Below, piece by piece: positions 26,880-36,021 of a DNA stretch of 64,000 nucleotides. The position numbers and the translations under genes were made by a program. The notes under the pieces were generated by a model. It was not told where the DNA came from, ran no database searches, and was given only the letters and a program-made list of their open reading frames with translations. Within the stretch, counting starts at the first letter, position 1, and every line of letters begins with the position of its first letter. Source of the stretch: Methanoregula formicica SMSP (GTDB lineage: Archaea; Halobacteriota; Methanomicrobia; Methanomicrobiales; Methanospirillaceae); NCBI RefSeq assembly GCF_000327485.1, contig NC_019943.1, forward strand, positions 1,178,001 through 1,242,000, written 5' to 3'.

Positions 26880-28667
26880 ATGCAAAACAATCCGCTAAAA
26901 ATTGAATTCAATCGATTGAAAGTGTTATTAACAGCGGAAGCGGAAAAAATCAAAAACCCGGAAAACAGGAATAAATTCGCTCGCTCCATTTGTCAATTAG
27001 TATTAAAGGAATTCTGGTCGGACACTTGCACGAAGAATGGTTGTAACTGGAAGATATGCGAGTCATTTGTTCAGTTTGATAAACCAGAATCAACAGGTGA
27101 GTCGGAAGCCTGTGATGTTGGATCTATCCTAGCTCAACTTCCATTTTCTGAGAGCAGTTATCTTATCGGCACATTATATACCGCTTTATTACCTCAAGAA
27201 ACTCAAGCGGATTTTGGTGCATATTATACTCCGCCCGCACTTGTCGATCGCTTAGTCGGTATGGTGACTGACCAAGGGTTTGATTGGAAAAATGGTACGG
27301 TAATGGATTTGTCCTGCGGTGGTGGTGCGTTTCTCTCCCCAGTTGCTCTTCGGATGTTAGAGTCGTATTCTGTGAAAGATCGGGGTAATCCTTCCCGCAT
27401 CCTCGAGTTGATCTCCAAGAGGTTGCAGGGATTTGAAATTGATCCTTTTGCAGCATGGATGTCGCAGGTTCTTGTAGAGATTGTTTTGTTAGAAATCTGC
27501 ATCAATGCATCTACTCGACTTCCTATTATTGTGAATGTATGCGATACGCTCGAAACATTGCCAAATAATGGAGAAGAAGTCGATCTCGTAATTGGGAATC
27601 CACCATATCGGAAGATTACACTTCCTCCGCATCAGAGAAGAATATTTTCCCGTTCGCTTTATGGACACGCAAACTTGTATGGTGTTTTTACTGACATCGC
27701 AATCCGTTGGACGAAGCCAGCTGGACTTATTGCTTATGTAACCCCAACTTCATTCCTTGGTGGGCAATACTTCAAATCCCTTCGTGCCCTCCTTTCCCAA
27801 TATGCTCCACCAGTGCTAATGGATTTTATTTCTGATAGAAAAGGCGTTTTTGAGGATGTCCTTCAGGAAACAATGCTTGTGGTGTACAAGCGTACAGAAA
27901 ATGAAAAAGAAATCTCCCGCGATCAGTGGGTTACCGTTCATGATCTAAAATCAAATGGTCCTGAAAAACCTGTGGTGAGTGAAAGAATTGGCACATTTTT
28001 ATTGCCAAATGGTGGTGAGGAGCCATGGATCATACCGAAAGCACCAGATCAGGTTAAACTTATTGATAACCTCAAACGGATGCGGAATAGAATCGTCCAC
28101 TTTGGATTTGAAGTCAATACTGGCCCGCTTGTTTGGAACCGACATAAAAATCAGATGAGTACTGAAAAACAGGAGGGAAATTATCCTCTTATTTGGGCTG
28201 AATCCATCCATCCAGATGGACGGTTCTTGTTTAGCGCGAAGAAACGAAATCATCGGCCATACTTAACGCTAAAGAGGAATCAAGAGTTTCTAGTAACGAA
28301 AAAACCATGTATCCTTATTCAACGAACCACTGCGAAGGAGCAGAAAAAACGGATTGTTGCTACAACACTCCCAAAGGAATTTCTCCATATGCATGGTGGA
28401 GTAGTAATTGAAAATCATGTGAATATTATCAAGCAGACGAAGAGTCCTTCCCTAGCCTCGCTTGAAACATTGGCTGTTTTATTGAATTCAAAAATGATAG
28501 ACAAAATTTTTCGTCTGATTAACGGAAGTGTTGCGGTTTCGGCTTTTGAATTAAAAGCATTGCCATTACCAAACAAATCTGACATTAGACATCTCGAACA
28601 ATTAATCCAAAGTGGCGTTTCGAATAGTGAGATTGAATTAGCTATAAAAATGATGTACGAGCGATAG
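26880..28667 (+). CDS. Type II N6-adenine DNA methyltransferase
   Basis: A 595-residue methyltransferase. The AdoMet-binding motif is VMDLSCGGGAFLSPVA near residue 143 and the catalytic motif IV is VIGNPPYRK near residue 238, which marks it as an adenine methylase. The C-terminal half is a target-recognition region (RTTAKEQKKRIVATTLP and following). It protects host DNA against the restriction enzyme encoded four bases downstream. The gene is AT-rich compared with the flanking core genes, in keeping with recent transfer of restriction systems. Confidence 0.88.
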   Translation: MQNNPLKIEFNRLKVLLTAEAEKIKNPENRNKFARSICQLVLKEFWSDTCTKNGCNWKICESFVQFDKPESTGESEACDVGSILAQLPFSESSYLIGTLYTALLPQETQADFGAYYTPPALVDRLVGMVTDQGFDWKNGTVMDLSCGGGAFLSPVALRMLESYSVKDRGNPSRILELISKRLQGFEIDPFAAWMSQVLVEIVLLEICINASTRLPIIVNVCDTLETLPNNGEEVDLVIGNPPYRKITLPPHQRRIFSRSLYGHANLYGVFTDIAIRWTKPAGLIAYVTPTSFLGGQYFKSLRALLSQYAPPVLMDFISDRKGVFEDVLQETMLVVYKRTENEKEISRDQWVTVHDLKSNGPEKPVVSERIGTFLLPNGGEEPWIIPKAPDQVKLIDNLKRMRNRIVHFGFEVNTGPLVWNRHKNQMSTEKQEGNYPLIWAESIHPDGRFLFSAKKRNHRPYLTLKRNQEFLVTKKPCILIQRTTAKEQKKRIVATTLPKEFLHMHGGVVIENHVNIIKQTKSPSLASLETLAVLLNSKMIDKIFRLINGSVAVSAFELKALPLPNKSDIRHLEQLIQSGVSNSEIELAIKMMYER

Positions 28668-28671
28668 CATC

Positions 28672-29784
28672 ATGTCTGATATACAATCACCATCTTTACC
28701 GTCATTACCTTCGATAGATGTGATCAATCAAAGGCTTCCTTTAATTTTCCCGATGGATACTGAACACCGAAGCCAAATTATTGGGAAAATGGCGGTTAGG
28801 ACAATTTTTGTAATGTTTTATATTGGTGCAATAGAGGGAAGAAATGAATGGTTTCAACCGGCACACGTGCTCAATATGGATGATGCACGAGCATCAAGAA
28901 CAAATGAAGAATCTCGTCGATCATGGGCCAAAAGGCGAGAATTTTCATCAGATCGGAGCCTTCATAAATGGTATGCTGACACCACAAAAGAATCAGTTCG
29001 AAAACAAGTGATCCTCTTCGGTCTAATCCCATTAGGAGCAGCAGTCAAAATCGATCTCGGCCAAGAAAATGAGCCGCGATATGCATTAGCACATGATTTT
29101 TCTATATTATTTGATCAGGACCTTTCTGGAGAAGAGTTAACAAGAAAAATTTCTGAATGGCAACGGTCACATCTTACAAGAGCTGCATTGGGAGCGACCG
29201 CTTTAAGGGGATCGGATTCTGGTACTCGCCTTAAGGTCAAGATCCCAAACCACCAAATAATTAGTGAGATGAAATTACCTCCGGGCAAGAGTTCTCTCAT
29301 TATCAAAGAAGTAATTGAAAAATTTTCAGAGAATTTTCTTCATGAACCTCATGTAATCGCTATTAGTACTTCTGAAGCACCATTTCAGCCTATTGATGAT
29401 CAAGTTATCCAAATTCTCAATTTAGATTTTTCAAGCGTTGTGCAGAAAAAAATTTTACCAGATATTATCCTGTGGGATAAATACCTAGATCACGGTCGTT
29501 CTGAGAATTTATTAATATTCATCGAAGTTGTTGCGTCAACAGGATCGATGATTCAAGAAAGAAAAGAGAATATAATGGCCTTTTTACGAACCAGAGAATA
29601 TAATGCTAAAGTTGCATTCGGGACAGCATTTCTGAGCAGAACCGATGAGGCTTACAATAAAAAGAATATTGCTGAAATATCTTGGGGATCTTTTGTTTGG
29701 TTTGCTGCCGAACCCACGAATATCGTTATACTAAACCAAATGGATGCTGAAAACAATAAAAAATTGTCAGATCTAATCCTCTGA
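28672..29784 (+). CDS. BsuBI/PstI-family type II restriction endonuclease
   Basis: A 370-residue restriction enzyme. The C-terminal third carries the family pattern LLIFIEVVASTGSM (E-x-V/K core), KVAFGTAFLSRTDEAYNKKN and ISWGSFVWFAAEP. Family members cut CTGCAG and this one probably does the same, although specificity is inferred from the family alone. It follows the methylase by four bases as one operon. The N-terminal part (residues 1-170) is helical. It is AT-rich like its partner. Confidence 0.82.
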   Translation: MSDIQSPSLPSLPSIDVINQRLPLIFPMDTEHRSQIIGKMAVRTIFVMFYIGAIEGRNEWFQPAHVLNMDDARASRTNEESRRSWAKRREFSSDRSLHKWYADTTKESVRKQVILFGLIPLGAAVKIDLGQENEPRYALAHDFSILFDQDLSGEELTRKISEWQRSHLTRAALGATALRGSDSGTRLKVKIPNHQIISEMKLPPGKSSLIIKEVIEKFSENFLHEPHVIAISTSEAPFQPIDDQVIQILNLDFSSVVQKKILPDIILWDKYLDHGRSENLLIFIEVVASTGSMIQERKENIMAFLRTREYNAKVAFGTAFLSRTDEAYNKKNIAEISWGSFVWFAAEPTNIVILNQMDAENNKKLSDLIL

Positions 29785-30057
29785 TATTTTACGAGTCCCA
29801 CGCGCAAAACGCCTCGCGGGTTTTCGAAGAACGCTTATGCGTTCTTCTCGTGTCTCGACTCTGATGAGTCTCGACATTGCGCTACGCACTTACCTGTACG
29901 AGAATCTGCGTACAGTCTCTTGCCCAGCGAGGGGACGAGAGAATCGACCGTCACATCAGTGAGGGTCGATTGGAGAAGGCGAAGCCTTCGATTGGAGGGG
30001 GGGCATCGCATCAGATCTAATTAAGACGGGATCAAATCGAATTCAAAAAAAATTTCA
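29785..30057. repeat. Hairpin array and dispersed repeat (copy 1)
   Basis: No gene. There are consecutive perfect hairpins at 29,826-29,847 (GAAGAACGC/GCGTTCTTC), 29,895-29,914 (TGTACG/CGTACA), 29,942-29,971 (AATCGACC/GGTCGATT with an inner TCAC/GTGA) and 29,975-29,989 (GAAGGC/GCCTTC). The stretch about 29,872-29,935 (including TACGCACTTACCTGTAC and CCCAGCGA) matches, inverted, the sequence at about 56,223-56,286. Both copies directly follow an AT-rich accessory gene. Confidence 0.6.
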
Positions 30058-31374
30058 TTAATTTTCAATCCACGTATCCAGCGAAACCTTCGGCTTCTTC
30101 GGGAGAACATATCGTACCGGCTTCACCAGTTTCTGAACGTCACCTTTCTCAACAGCCGATGAAAGCCATGCCCGCATCTGTTTTACTTCAACATTGAAGC
30201 ATTCGGCAAGTTCCTTCTCGGTCTTGGGTGTCGCGAGTTGCTTCTCAATGCAGGGCCAGACAATGGGGAAGAGATCGTTGGGTTTCTGCCCAATGTTTAT
30301 CTCTTGGGAAATTTTCTGAGTGCTGCTTGGGATCTCAACGGGCCCTGCTGCAATTTCATGCGGGACCGGAGTTTCTTCCGATGTCGAATACGTGCTCGTG
30401 AGGTCGCATACGATGCAGGGCTTGCCCACCATGGCCTGTGAGTTTTTAAGAATGGTCAGAAATACATCGGGATCCGTAAAGGAATCCGACCGGATGGCGG
30501 TCGCTCCTCGCTCGATTAACCGGTAGTTTCCCTCGGGAACATCCACATCCTCTCTCACGAACAGCGGCACCCACTTATTCTTCAGGTTCTCCGTGGCACC
30601 TGCCCAGGTCCCGCCTTCATTATAGGAGGAGGCAATCACAAGGGTCCAGTCGCTCAGGCAGTACACGAATTTGTTCCGGGCCATCGCGTTACCGACACTG
30701 AACGGGGTCTTTGGATCGTTCGATGTCACGAGCACCAGCCGCTGGTCCCGGAGAGCCTGACGGTATTTGCCGTTTAACGACATTTTCAGGAGGCTGTCCG
30801 CGATAAACCCGATGACCTGTCCCCCCTCCTCAAGCACCGTCTGCATCGCTTCGGAGTCGACACCCCGGGCTCCCCCGGAAATCAACGGAATCCGGTTCTG
30901 GACGCAGAGACGACCGATCTTGTGCGTGGCAAGTTTTGCCCGTTCACTGATATCCCGCGACCCGACGACCGCAAGGCCGCCTTTCGATAACAGTTGGGGA
31001 TTCCCGGCACCAAATAATAACGGCGGGGCTTTGTTCGGAAGACGTTCAGTCAATCGTCGGGGATAATGTTTATCGGTTGGAGAAAGGATCCAGATCCCCT
31101 TATTGTTCCAGTCTTCGACCGCAAGGGCAAGTGCCCCGCCCCGGTTTAGTAATTCCGGTAATCGCTTTGCATCGAACCGGGAAATTTTACTGTAGCGATC
31201 GACAACTTCAGAATCAAAAAGGTCCGGCAGAGTCTTTGATTCGTTTCTCAGCCACTGGCATAATGAAAAATATTCCGCAGCATTCAGTGGGGTTTTTGAC
31301 GATTCGTTCTGTCCGAATCTCCCGCACAGCAGGAACGTTACCTGCGTATCCGGTGTTATCGAATCCGGTATCAT
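30058..31374 (-). CDS. dprA: DprA/Smf-family DNA-processing protein
   Basis: A 438-residue protein. The Rossmann-like SLOG/DprA domain spans about residues 95-330, with AVVGSRDISERAK near 136, ISGGARGVDSEAMQ near 165 and SYNEGGTWAGATENL further on. An N-terminal region of about 90 residues precedes it. A C-terminal winged-helix-like segment (TEKELAECFNVEVKQMRAWL) resembles the DprA tail. In bacteria DprA loads RecA on incoming single-stranded DNA. Here the ATG overlaps the stop of the RecQ-fusion gene (ATGA), so the two are made together. Confidence 0.82.
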   Translation of the reverse strand: MIPDSITPDTQVTFLLCGRFGQNESSKTPLNAAEYFSLCQWLRNESKTLPDLFDSEVVDRYSKISRFDAKRLPELLNRGGALALAVEDWNNKGIWILSPTDKHYPRRLTERLPNKAPPLLFGAGNPQLLSKGGLAVVGSRDISERAKLATHKIGRLCVQNRIPLISGGARGVDSEAMQTVLEEGGQVIGFIADSLLKMSLNGKYRQALRDQRLVLVTSNDPKTPFSVGNAMARNKFVYCLSDWTLVIASSYNEGGTWAGATENLKNKWVPLFVREDVDVPEGNYRLIERGATAIRSDSFTDPDVFLTILKNSQAMVGKPCIVCDLTSTYSTSEETPVPHEIAAGPVEIPSSTQKISQEINIGQKPNDLFPIVWPCIEKQLATPKTEKELAECFNVEVKQMRAWLSSAVEKGDVQKLVKPVRYVLPKKPKVSLDTWIEN

Positions 31375-33470
31375 AGGACATCCTTGCCTTGCGTATCTGT
31401 CAGAGCACAGGGATAGACCGGGCCGCTTCCGGCAGATTGCAGCATGGCCGAAAGAATCGTAAATGTCCACCGGGAATCGACCATATCGTCAATTAAGAGG
31501 ACCGGGCCTTCCATGACAGAGTCCTGATCGATCTCAAAGGCGCCGTCAAGATTGGATACCTGCATAAAGCTGTTTTTCATCATCTTCTGCGGTTGGGTTT
31601 CCTTGATTTTCCGGATACAGTCCACGAATGGGATTTTGAGCGTCACGGCGAGTGCCATCGAGAAATTTTTTACGAGAGTCTTTTTCCTGAGTGACGGGAC
31701 ACAGGTTATCCATGTCGGCATGGGATTGGGTTTCCACTGGTTAACGATCAGATCACGCATTGCATCTACAAGTTTATTATCGAAATGATTTGCGTGTTTT
31801 CCGGCTTTGACAACTTCTCCCCAGCCCCCGTCACCCCATGAAGAGAGTGCCCGCCCGGGGTTTGCCCGGAGTTCCTCAGGAATATGCCCATGCCATTTTT
31901 CCGTTGAGAATGAAAGCCCTGGCGGCCATTGACGACGCGGGGAGATGACATGCTGGTTCGAATAAAGGAACCGTCGCGCTCTTGCTACCACTTCCTCCGA
32001 TGGTTCCTCAGGAAGCAATGCATGGCCGATACAAACCGAACATTTGCCGCAGGGTATTGCTTTGGGATCTTCCAGATCCCGCTGGAGGAATTCCATCAGG
32101 CAGGAACGGCTCCGCACATAATCGTTAATCCTGCCCCACTCTGCGCGACGGAGAGATGTCAGTCGTTGTATTTTTTCCTTATTTATGGTGTAAGCGGCAG
32201 CGGTTGCACGATAGCGGGGACCGTCTTTCACGATCGGAGACGGGCTCTCGATGGAAATAATTTTGAAAACATTTTCGATCTGCGACTGCGAAAGATTGGT
32301 ACGTGCTTCTATCATGGGGACGGATAACCCCTCGGGAGTTTTTTCCAGCTCCTCAAGGATCGTGGTAACGTGATCTTCCCGGGGAAACGCGGTTTTGATA
32401 AAATATTCAACGATATCCTGATCCTCTTCGCCCGCGAGTAAAATTCCGTATGCACAAGGAAGCGACCGGCCGGCCCGACCCACCTGCTGGTAATAGGTAA
32501 CCACCGACATCGGCCTTTGGTAATGGATAACAAACCCGAGATCCGGTTTATCGAAACCCATGCCAAGTGCACTGGTAGCGACAAGCACTTTGATCTTATT
32601 ATCGAGAAGATCCTGCTCCATCTCCTCTCGCAACGATGGATCGGATTCGCCGGAATACGCACGGGAATCAATTCCCTGCGACTGCAACCACCGGGCAACG
32701 CGGTCCGAATCCTTCACCGTCATGGTGTAAATGATCCCGCTCCCTGGCATCTTTGGGACATTTTCTGCCAGCCATGCGAGGCGTATGGCGCGCGAGGGTA
32801 TGACGATATTCTGAAGACTAAGAGATGCCCGGCCGAGCGGCCCCCGGAACACCCCTAAACGTTCCCCGATTTGGGCACGGATATCTTTGATAACCCTGTC
32901 ATTTGCCGTGGCTGTCGTGGCAAGAAGAGGAATATTTTCCGGGAGCACCCGAAGAATCCGGAGAATCCGTTGATAATCCGGACGAAAGTCATGACCCCAG
33001 TCGCTGATGCAATGGGCTTCGTCAATAACAAAAAGACCCAAGGTCCGGGCGAGAGGTATTAGCTTTTCACGGAATTCCTCGTTGGATAACCGTTCCGGAG
33101 AAATAATAAGAATATCGATCTTCCCTGCTTCGAGATCGTGATATATATGATCCCATTCTTCATGATTGCTCGAATTGATTGTTCTTGCCGCCAGACCTAT
33201 TCGCTCCGCTGCTAAGATCTGGTTCCGCATCAACGCAAGTAACGGAGAAATAAGCAGCGTGGGGCCGGTGCCCCGGTCGCGCAGCAGTTTCGTTGCGATA
33301 AAATATACAATGCTTTTTCCCCAACCGGTGCGCTGGACCACAAGAAGGTGAGCATTCTCATTCACCAGCTGGTCAATTATCTCCCACTGCCCGGCCCGGA
33401 ATTCTGCATGGGGATCCTGTAATGCCGTTCTGAGAAGATCAAGAGATTTTTGGTTTAATGAGGTACTCAT
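31371..33470 (-). CDS. recQ: RecQ-family helicase fused to a ComF-like phosphoribosyltransferase domain
   Basis: A 699-residue fusion. The helicase part has TGWGKS (residues 48-53), VIDEAHCISDWGHDFRP (DEAH at 150-153), VLVATSALGMGFDKPD and YYQQVGRAGRS. A zinc-knuckle-like CGKCSVC near residue 470 follows a winged-helix linker. From about residue 586 it matches ComF-type phosphoribosyltransferases: TWITCVPSLRKK, then KETQPQKMMKN, then the PRPP loop VLLIDDMVDSRWT (about 657-669), in which the usual glycine is replaced. It overlaps dprA by four bases. RecQ, ComF and DprA functions together suggest processing of single-stranded or foreign DNA. A defence role is inferred. Confidence 0.85.
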   Translation of the reverse strand: MSTSLNQKSLDLLRTALQDPHAEFRAGQWEIIDQLVNENAHLLVVQRTGWGKSIVYFIATKLLRDRGTGPTLLISPLLALMRNQILAAERIGLAARTINSSNHEEWDHIYHDLEAGKIDILIISPERLSNEEFREKLIPLARTLGLFVIDEAHCISDWGHDFRPDYQRILRILRVLPENIPLLATTATANDRVIKDIRAQIGERLGVFRGPLGRASLSLQNIVIPSRAIRLAWLAENVPKMPGSGIIYTMTVKDSDRVARWLQSQGIDSRAYSGESDPSLREEMEQDLLDNKIKVLVATSALGMGFDKPDLGFVIHYQRPMSVVTYYQQVGRAGRSLPCAYGILLAGEEDQDIVEYFIKTAFPREDHVTTILEELEKTPEGLSVPMIEARTNLSQSQIENVFKIISIESPSPIVKDGPRYRATAAAYTINKEKIQRLTSLRRAEWGRINDYVRSRSCLMEFLQRDLEDPKAIPCGKCSVCIGHALLPEEPSEEVVARARRFLYSNQHVISPRRQWPPGLSFSTEKWHGHIPEELRANPGRALSSWGDGGWGEVVKAGKHANHFDNKLVDAMRDLIVNQWKPNPMPTWITCVPSLRKKTLVKNFSMALAVTLKIPFVDCIRKIKETQPQKMMKNSFMQVSNLDGAFEIDQDSVMEGPVLLIDDMVDSRWTFTILSAMLQSAGSGPVYPCALTDTQGKDVL

Positions 33471-34776
33471 GTCAATTTCTCCGGTATGGGATTTCCGGCA
33501 ACTTTTTCCCTACGATCGATTACGGAGATCCAATTGATGACGCGGGCAAATACCGGATATCATGACAAATTTTTATTTTATGATTTCATTAACCTCCTGT
33601 TATATTATGTGGTGTGCACCGGGAAAGTATCACAAATGCGTTCGCTCTCCTTCATTTGCATGCTAAAATTTTTCTGGAAAATTTTCTCTGTCCGGAAAAA
33701 TTTTTCCACATATTTTTCAAACATTTTTCCGGAATATTTATCGATCTCACGATAACAACCCTGAAAAAATTAAATGGTTCTGCTACAAAAAATCCATATC
33801 CCCTGTGAGATTTGGGCGTCATCTCAAACCCGTCGAATTGGACAGGATTAAAAAATTATAATCCCACCTGCGGATTTCCCAGTTCCCCTTTGTCACGCTC
33901 GTTCTCTCAAAACTATTGCAATACCACCGGAATAAAAAATTAGTAAATCGAAAAATCTCTCTCGCATTTCAAATATTTCATTTCCAAAAAAATTTCCGGA
34001 AAAAATTTCTCAAAAGTTTTTCCATTTAAGAAAAAATTTTAAAAATTTCCGTCTCGTAACAATCACAAAAAATCTCCGCCCCGCCCGTTCAGTTACTCGT
34101 TATTCCGCCTGCGAGCACCGCCTCCAGGAACCCCCTTTTTCAGGATCTGGTACATACCCAATCCGGCTCCTGTACGGGCTCCGATGTACTACTTTTCCTG
34201 AACGGAGCCCTATAAGGCCCCGGATCGGGATCCGCCGACCCCCTGTTTGATGCGATCCACCTGGAGGTATTTCCAAAACAGGAGGTCCGGGCGATCTCTC
34301 CGTCGGAAGCCCGTTTCACCGACGGAGACCTCATAGTCTTGAGGGGCTCTTTGGAACCTGAAATCCCTGAAATGCAATCTCCCCGCAAATCGTTTTGTTT
34401 TCGAATCGGAGCCCATTTTGGAAAACCGCTTTTTGGAAGATCGCATTTTTTTGCGAATTACGATACACAGTTTTCGAAATGCCTCCGAAATGTCGTTCAT
34501 TCCCCCAACAGAAGTCATAATGGGCTCGAAAAAATGTCAATATAGTCGCTCTGGTACAAAGGATCGCTGTTTTTTCTGGACATGAGCCCATGAAATGAAA
34601 AGAACCCCCCTTTTCCGGCCCCCTCTTACGACGGAGTGGGATATCCCACCGTCGAAGAAACCTGCGGTTTCGGTCGAAGACCTATGGTCTTCTCCTGATC
34701 CAGGTCATACGACCTTCATCATTCTCCACCTCCAGATCTGAAGACCTGTCGGACGTCGAAGAAACCTGATGCTTCC
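33471..34776. other. 1.3 kb gene-free region with palindromes and hairpins
   Basis: No protein-like frame. From 33,480 to 34,080 it is very AT-rich, with repeated TTTCCGGAAA-like words, including the perfect palindrome GGAAAAATTTTTCC at 33,694-33,707. From 34,170 to 34,200 it shares about 40 bases of similarity with 56,532-56,575. From 34,636 to 34,714 four perfect hairpins follow one another: GTGGGAT/ATCCCAC, GAAACC/GGTTTC, GAAGACC/GGTCTTC and AGGTC/GACCT. CTCCGTCGG/CCGACGGAG is another inverted repeat, near 34,298-34,327. Confidence 0.5.
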
Positions 34777-35871
34777 CTACTCCCTCCTCGCCTTCTGGAT
34801 CTCCTTTCCGAGTTTCGCAATCCCTTTCCAGCGTTTTCTCTCAGAACGGACAAGGCCGATCTCCGCTTTGTCCTGCTCGAATGCAAGCTCGCGGCTGAGC
34901 CGGTGGAAATTCTCGAGCCGGGCCGCGGAGAGTTTCCCGGCCTTCACGGCTTCCTGCACGGCACAGCCCGGTTCCCGCTCGTGCCGGCAGTCTGAAAACC
35001 GGCAGCGCTCCGCCAGCTCCCGGATGTCAGGGAACGCGTCACTCAAACCGGTCGAAGCGGTCCCGATGCCCACTTCGCGGATCCCGGGATTATCGATCAT
35101 GAGCGCACCGCTGTTCAGGACAAAGAGCTGGCGAACGGTTGTTGTGTGCCGGCCTTTCCCGTCATCCTCGCGGATACCCGATGTTTTCTGCGTTTCGCAT
35201 CCGAGGAGCCGGTTGATCAGGGTGGACTTGCCGACACCCGATGAACCGATAAGCACGATCGTCTGGCCGGGCCTGAGATACGGGTCGAGCAAACCGATCC
35301 CCTCACCGCTCATGGCACTCACGGGAATGACCGGAATACCGGACGAGACCGGAATAATTGTTCCGGTCAGCGAAGCAGGATCATCTGCAAGATCGGATTT
35401 GTTGATGACGATCACCGGCCGGGCCCCGGATGCGTGGACAATCGCGAGATACCGTTCGATCCGGCGGGCGTTCAGCTCAGGGCCGGCTGCGGTCACGATA
35501 AAGACCGTGTCGATGTTTGCCGCAATGACCTGGTCCGTTCCCTCCCGCCCGGAGGCTCCCCGGGTGAACACCGTCGTTTGCGGGAGGATTGCAACGATCG
35601 TTATGGATCCGGCCTCCGGCTGGTGGAGCAGCACGACAAAATCCCCCACGGCCGGAAACCGTCCGAGTTTTTTTAAGGCTCCGGAGATCCCGGCCATGAC
35701 CGGCCCGCTTCCGGTAAAAACTTCCCAGACGGTCTTCTGCCGGCACGCAACGCGCCCCGGGATGTACGGTCCCGAAAATTTTCTGAATGCTTCCTTGTGT
35801 TCTTCTGTCCAGCCAAGCTGTTCCAGGGTATAAGGATGCGGCTCTCCGCATCCGGGAATGGATGGGTTCAT
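34777..35871 (-). CDS. rsgA: Ribosome small-subunit-dependent GTPase RsgA
   Basis: A 364-residue circularly permuted GTPase. An N-terminal OB-fold (VGDFVVLLHQPEAGSITIVAI) is followed by the permuted G motifs: VINKSDLA (G4), then IGSSGVGKSTLINRLLG (G1), KGRHTTT (G2) and LMIDNPGIREVG (G3). The C-terminal zinc site is CRFSDCRHEREPGC. In bacteria RsgA acts in 30S subunit maturation. Its presence in a methanogen suggests acquisition from bacteria, although the base composition matches the host core. The surrounding islands are AT-rich, so this is an inlier. Confidence 0.92.
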   Translation of the reverse strand: MNPSIPGCGEPHPYTLEQLGWTEEHKEAFRKFSGPYIPGRVACRQKTVWEVFTGSGPVMAGISGALKKLGRFPAVGDFVVLLHQPEAGSITIVAILPQTTVFTRGASGREGTDQVIAANIDTVFIVTAAGPELNARRIERYLAIVHASGARPVIVINKSDLADDPASLTGTIIPVSSGIPVIPVSAMSGEGIGLLDPYLRPGQTIVLIGSSGVGKSTLINRLLGCETQKTSGIREDDGKGRHTTTVRQLFVLNSGALMIDNPGIREVGIGTASTGLSDAFPDIRELAERCRFSDCRHEREPGCAVQEAVKAGKLSAARLENFHRLSRELAFEQDKAEIGLVRSERKRWKGIAKLGKEIQKARRE

Positions 35872-36021
35872 AAAAAAACCTGAACGTTTGTATTGACAGG
35901 TGATTGTTTGCGGTCCAAGTGCTTTGTGGTCACGTTCTCCAGATGCGATTCTGAGATTACAAATCCCTCTGCCGTGCGGTAAGTGACGTTTCAGCCTGTT
36001 CGAAAAAGAGAGAAATGAAAA

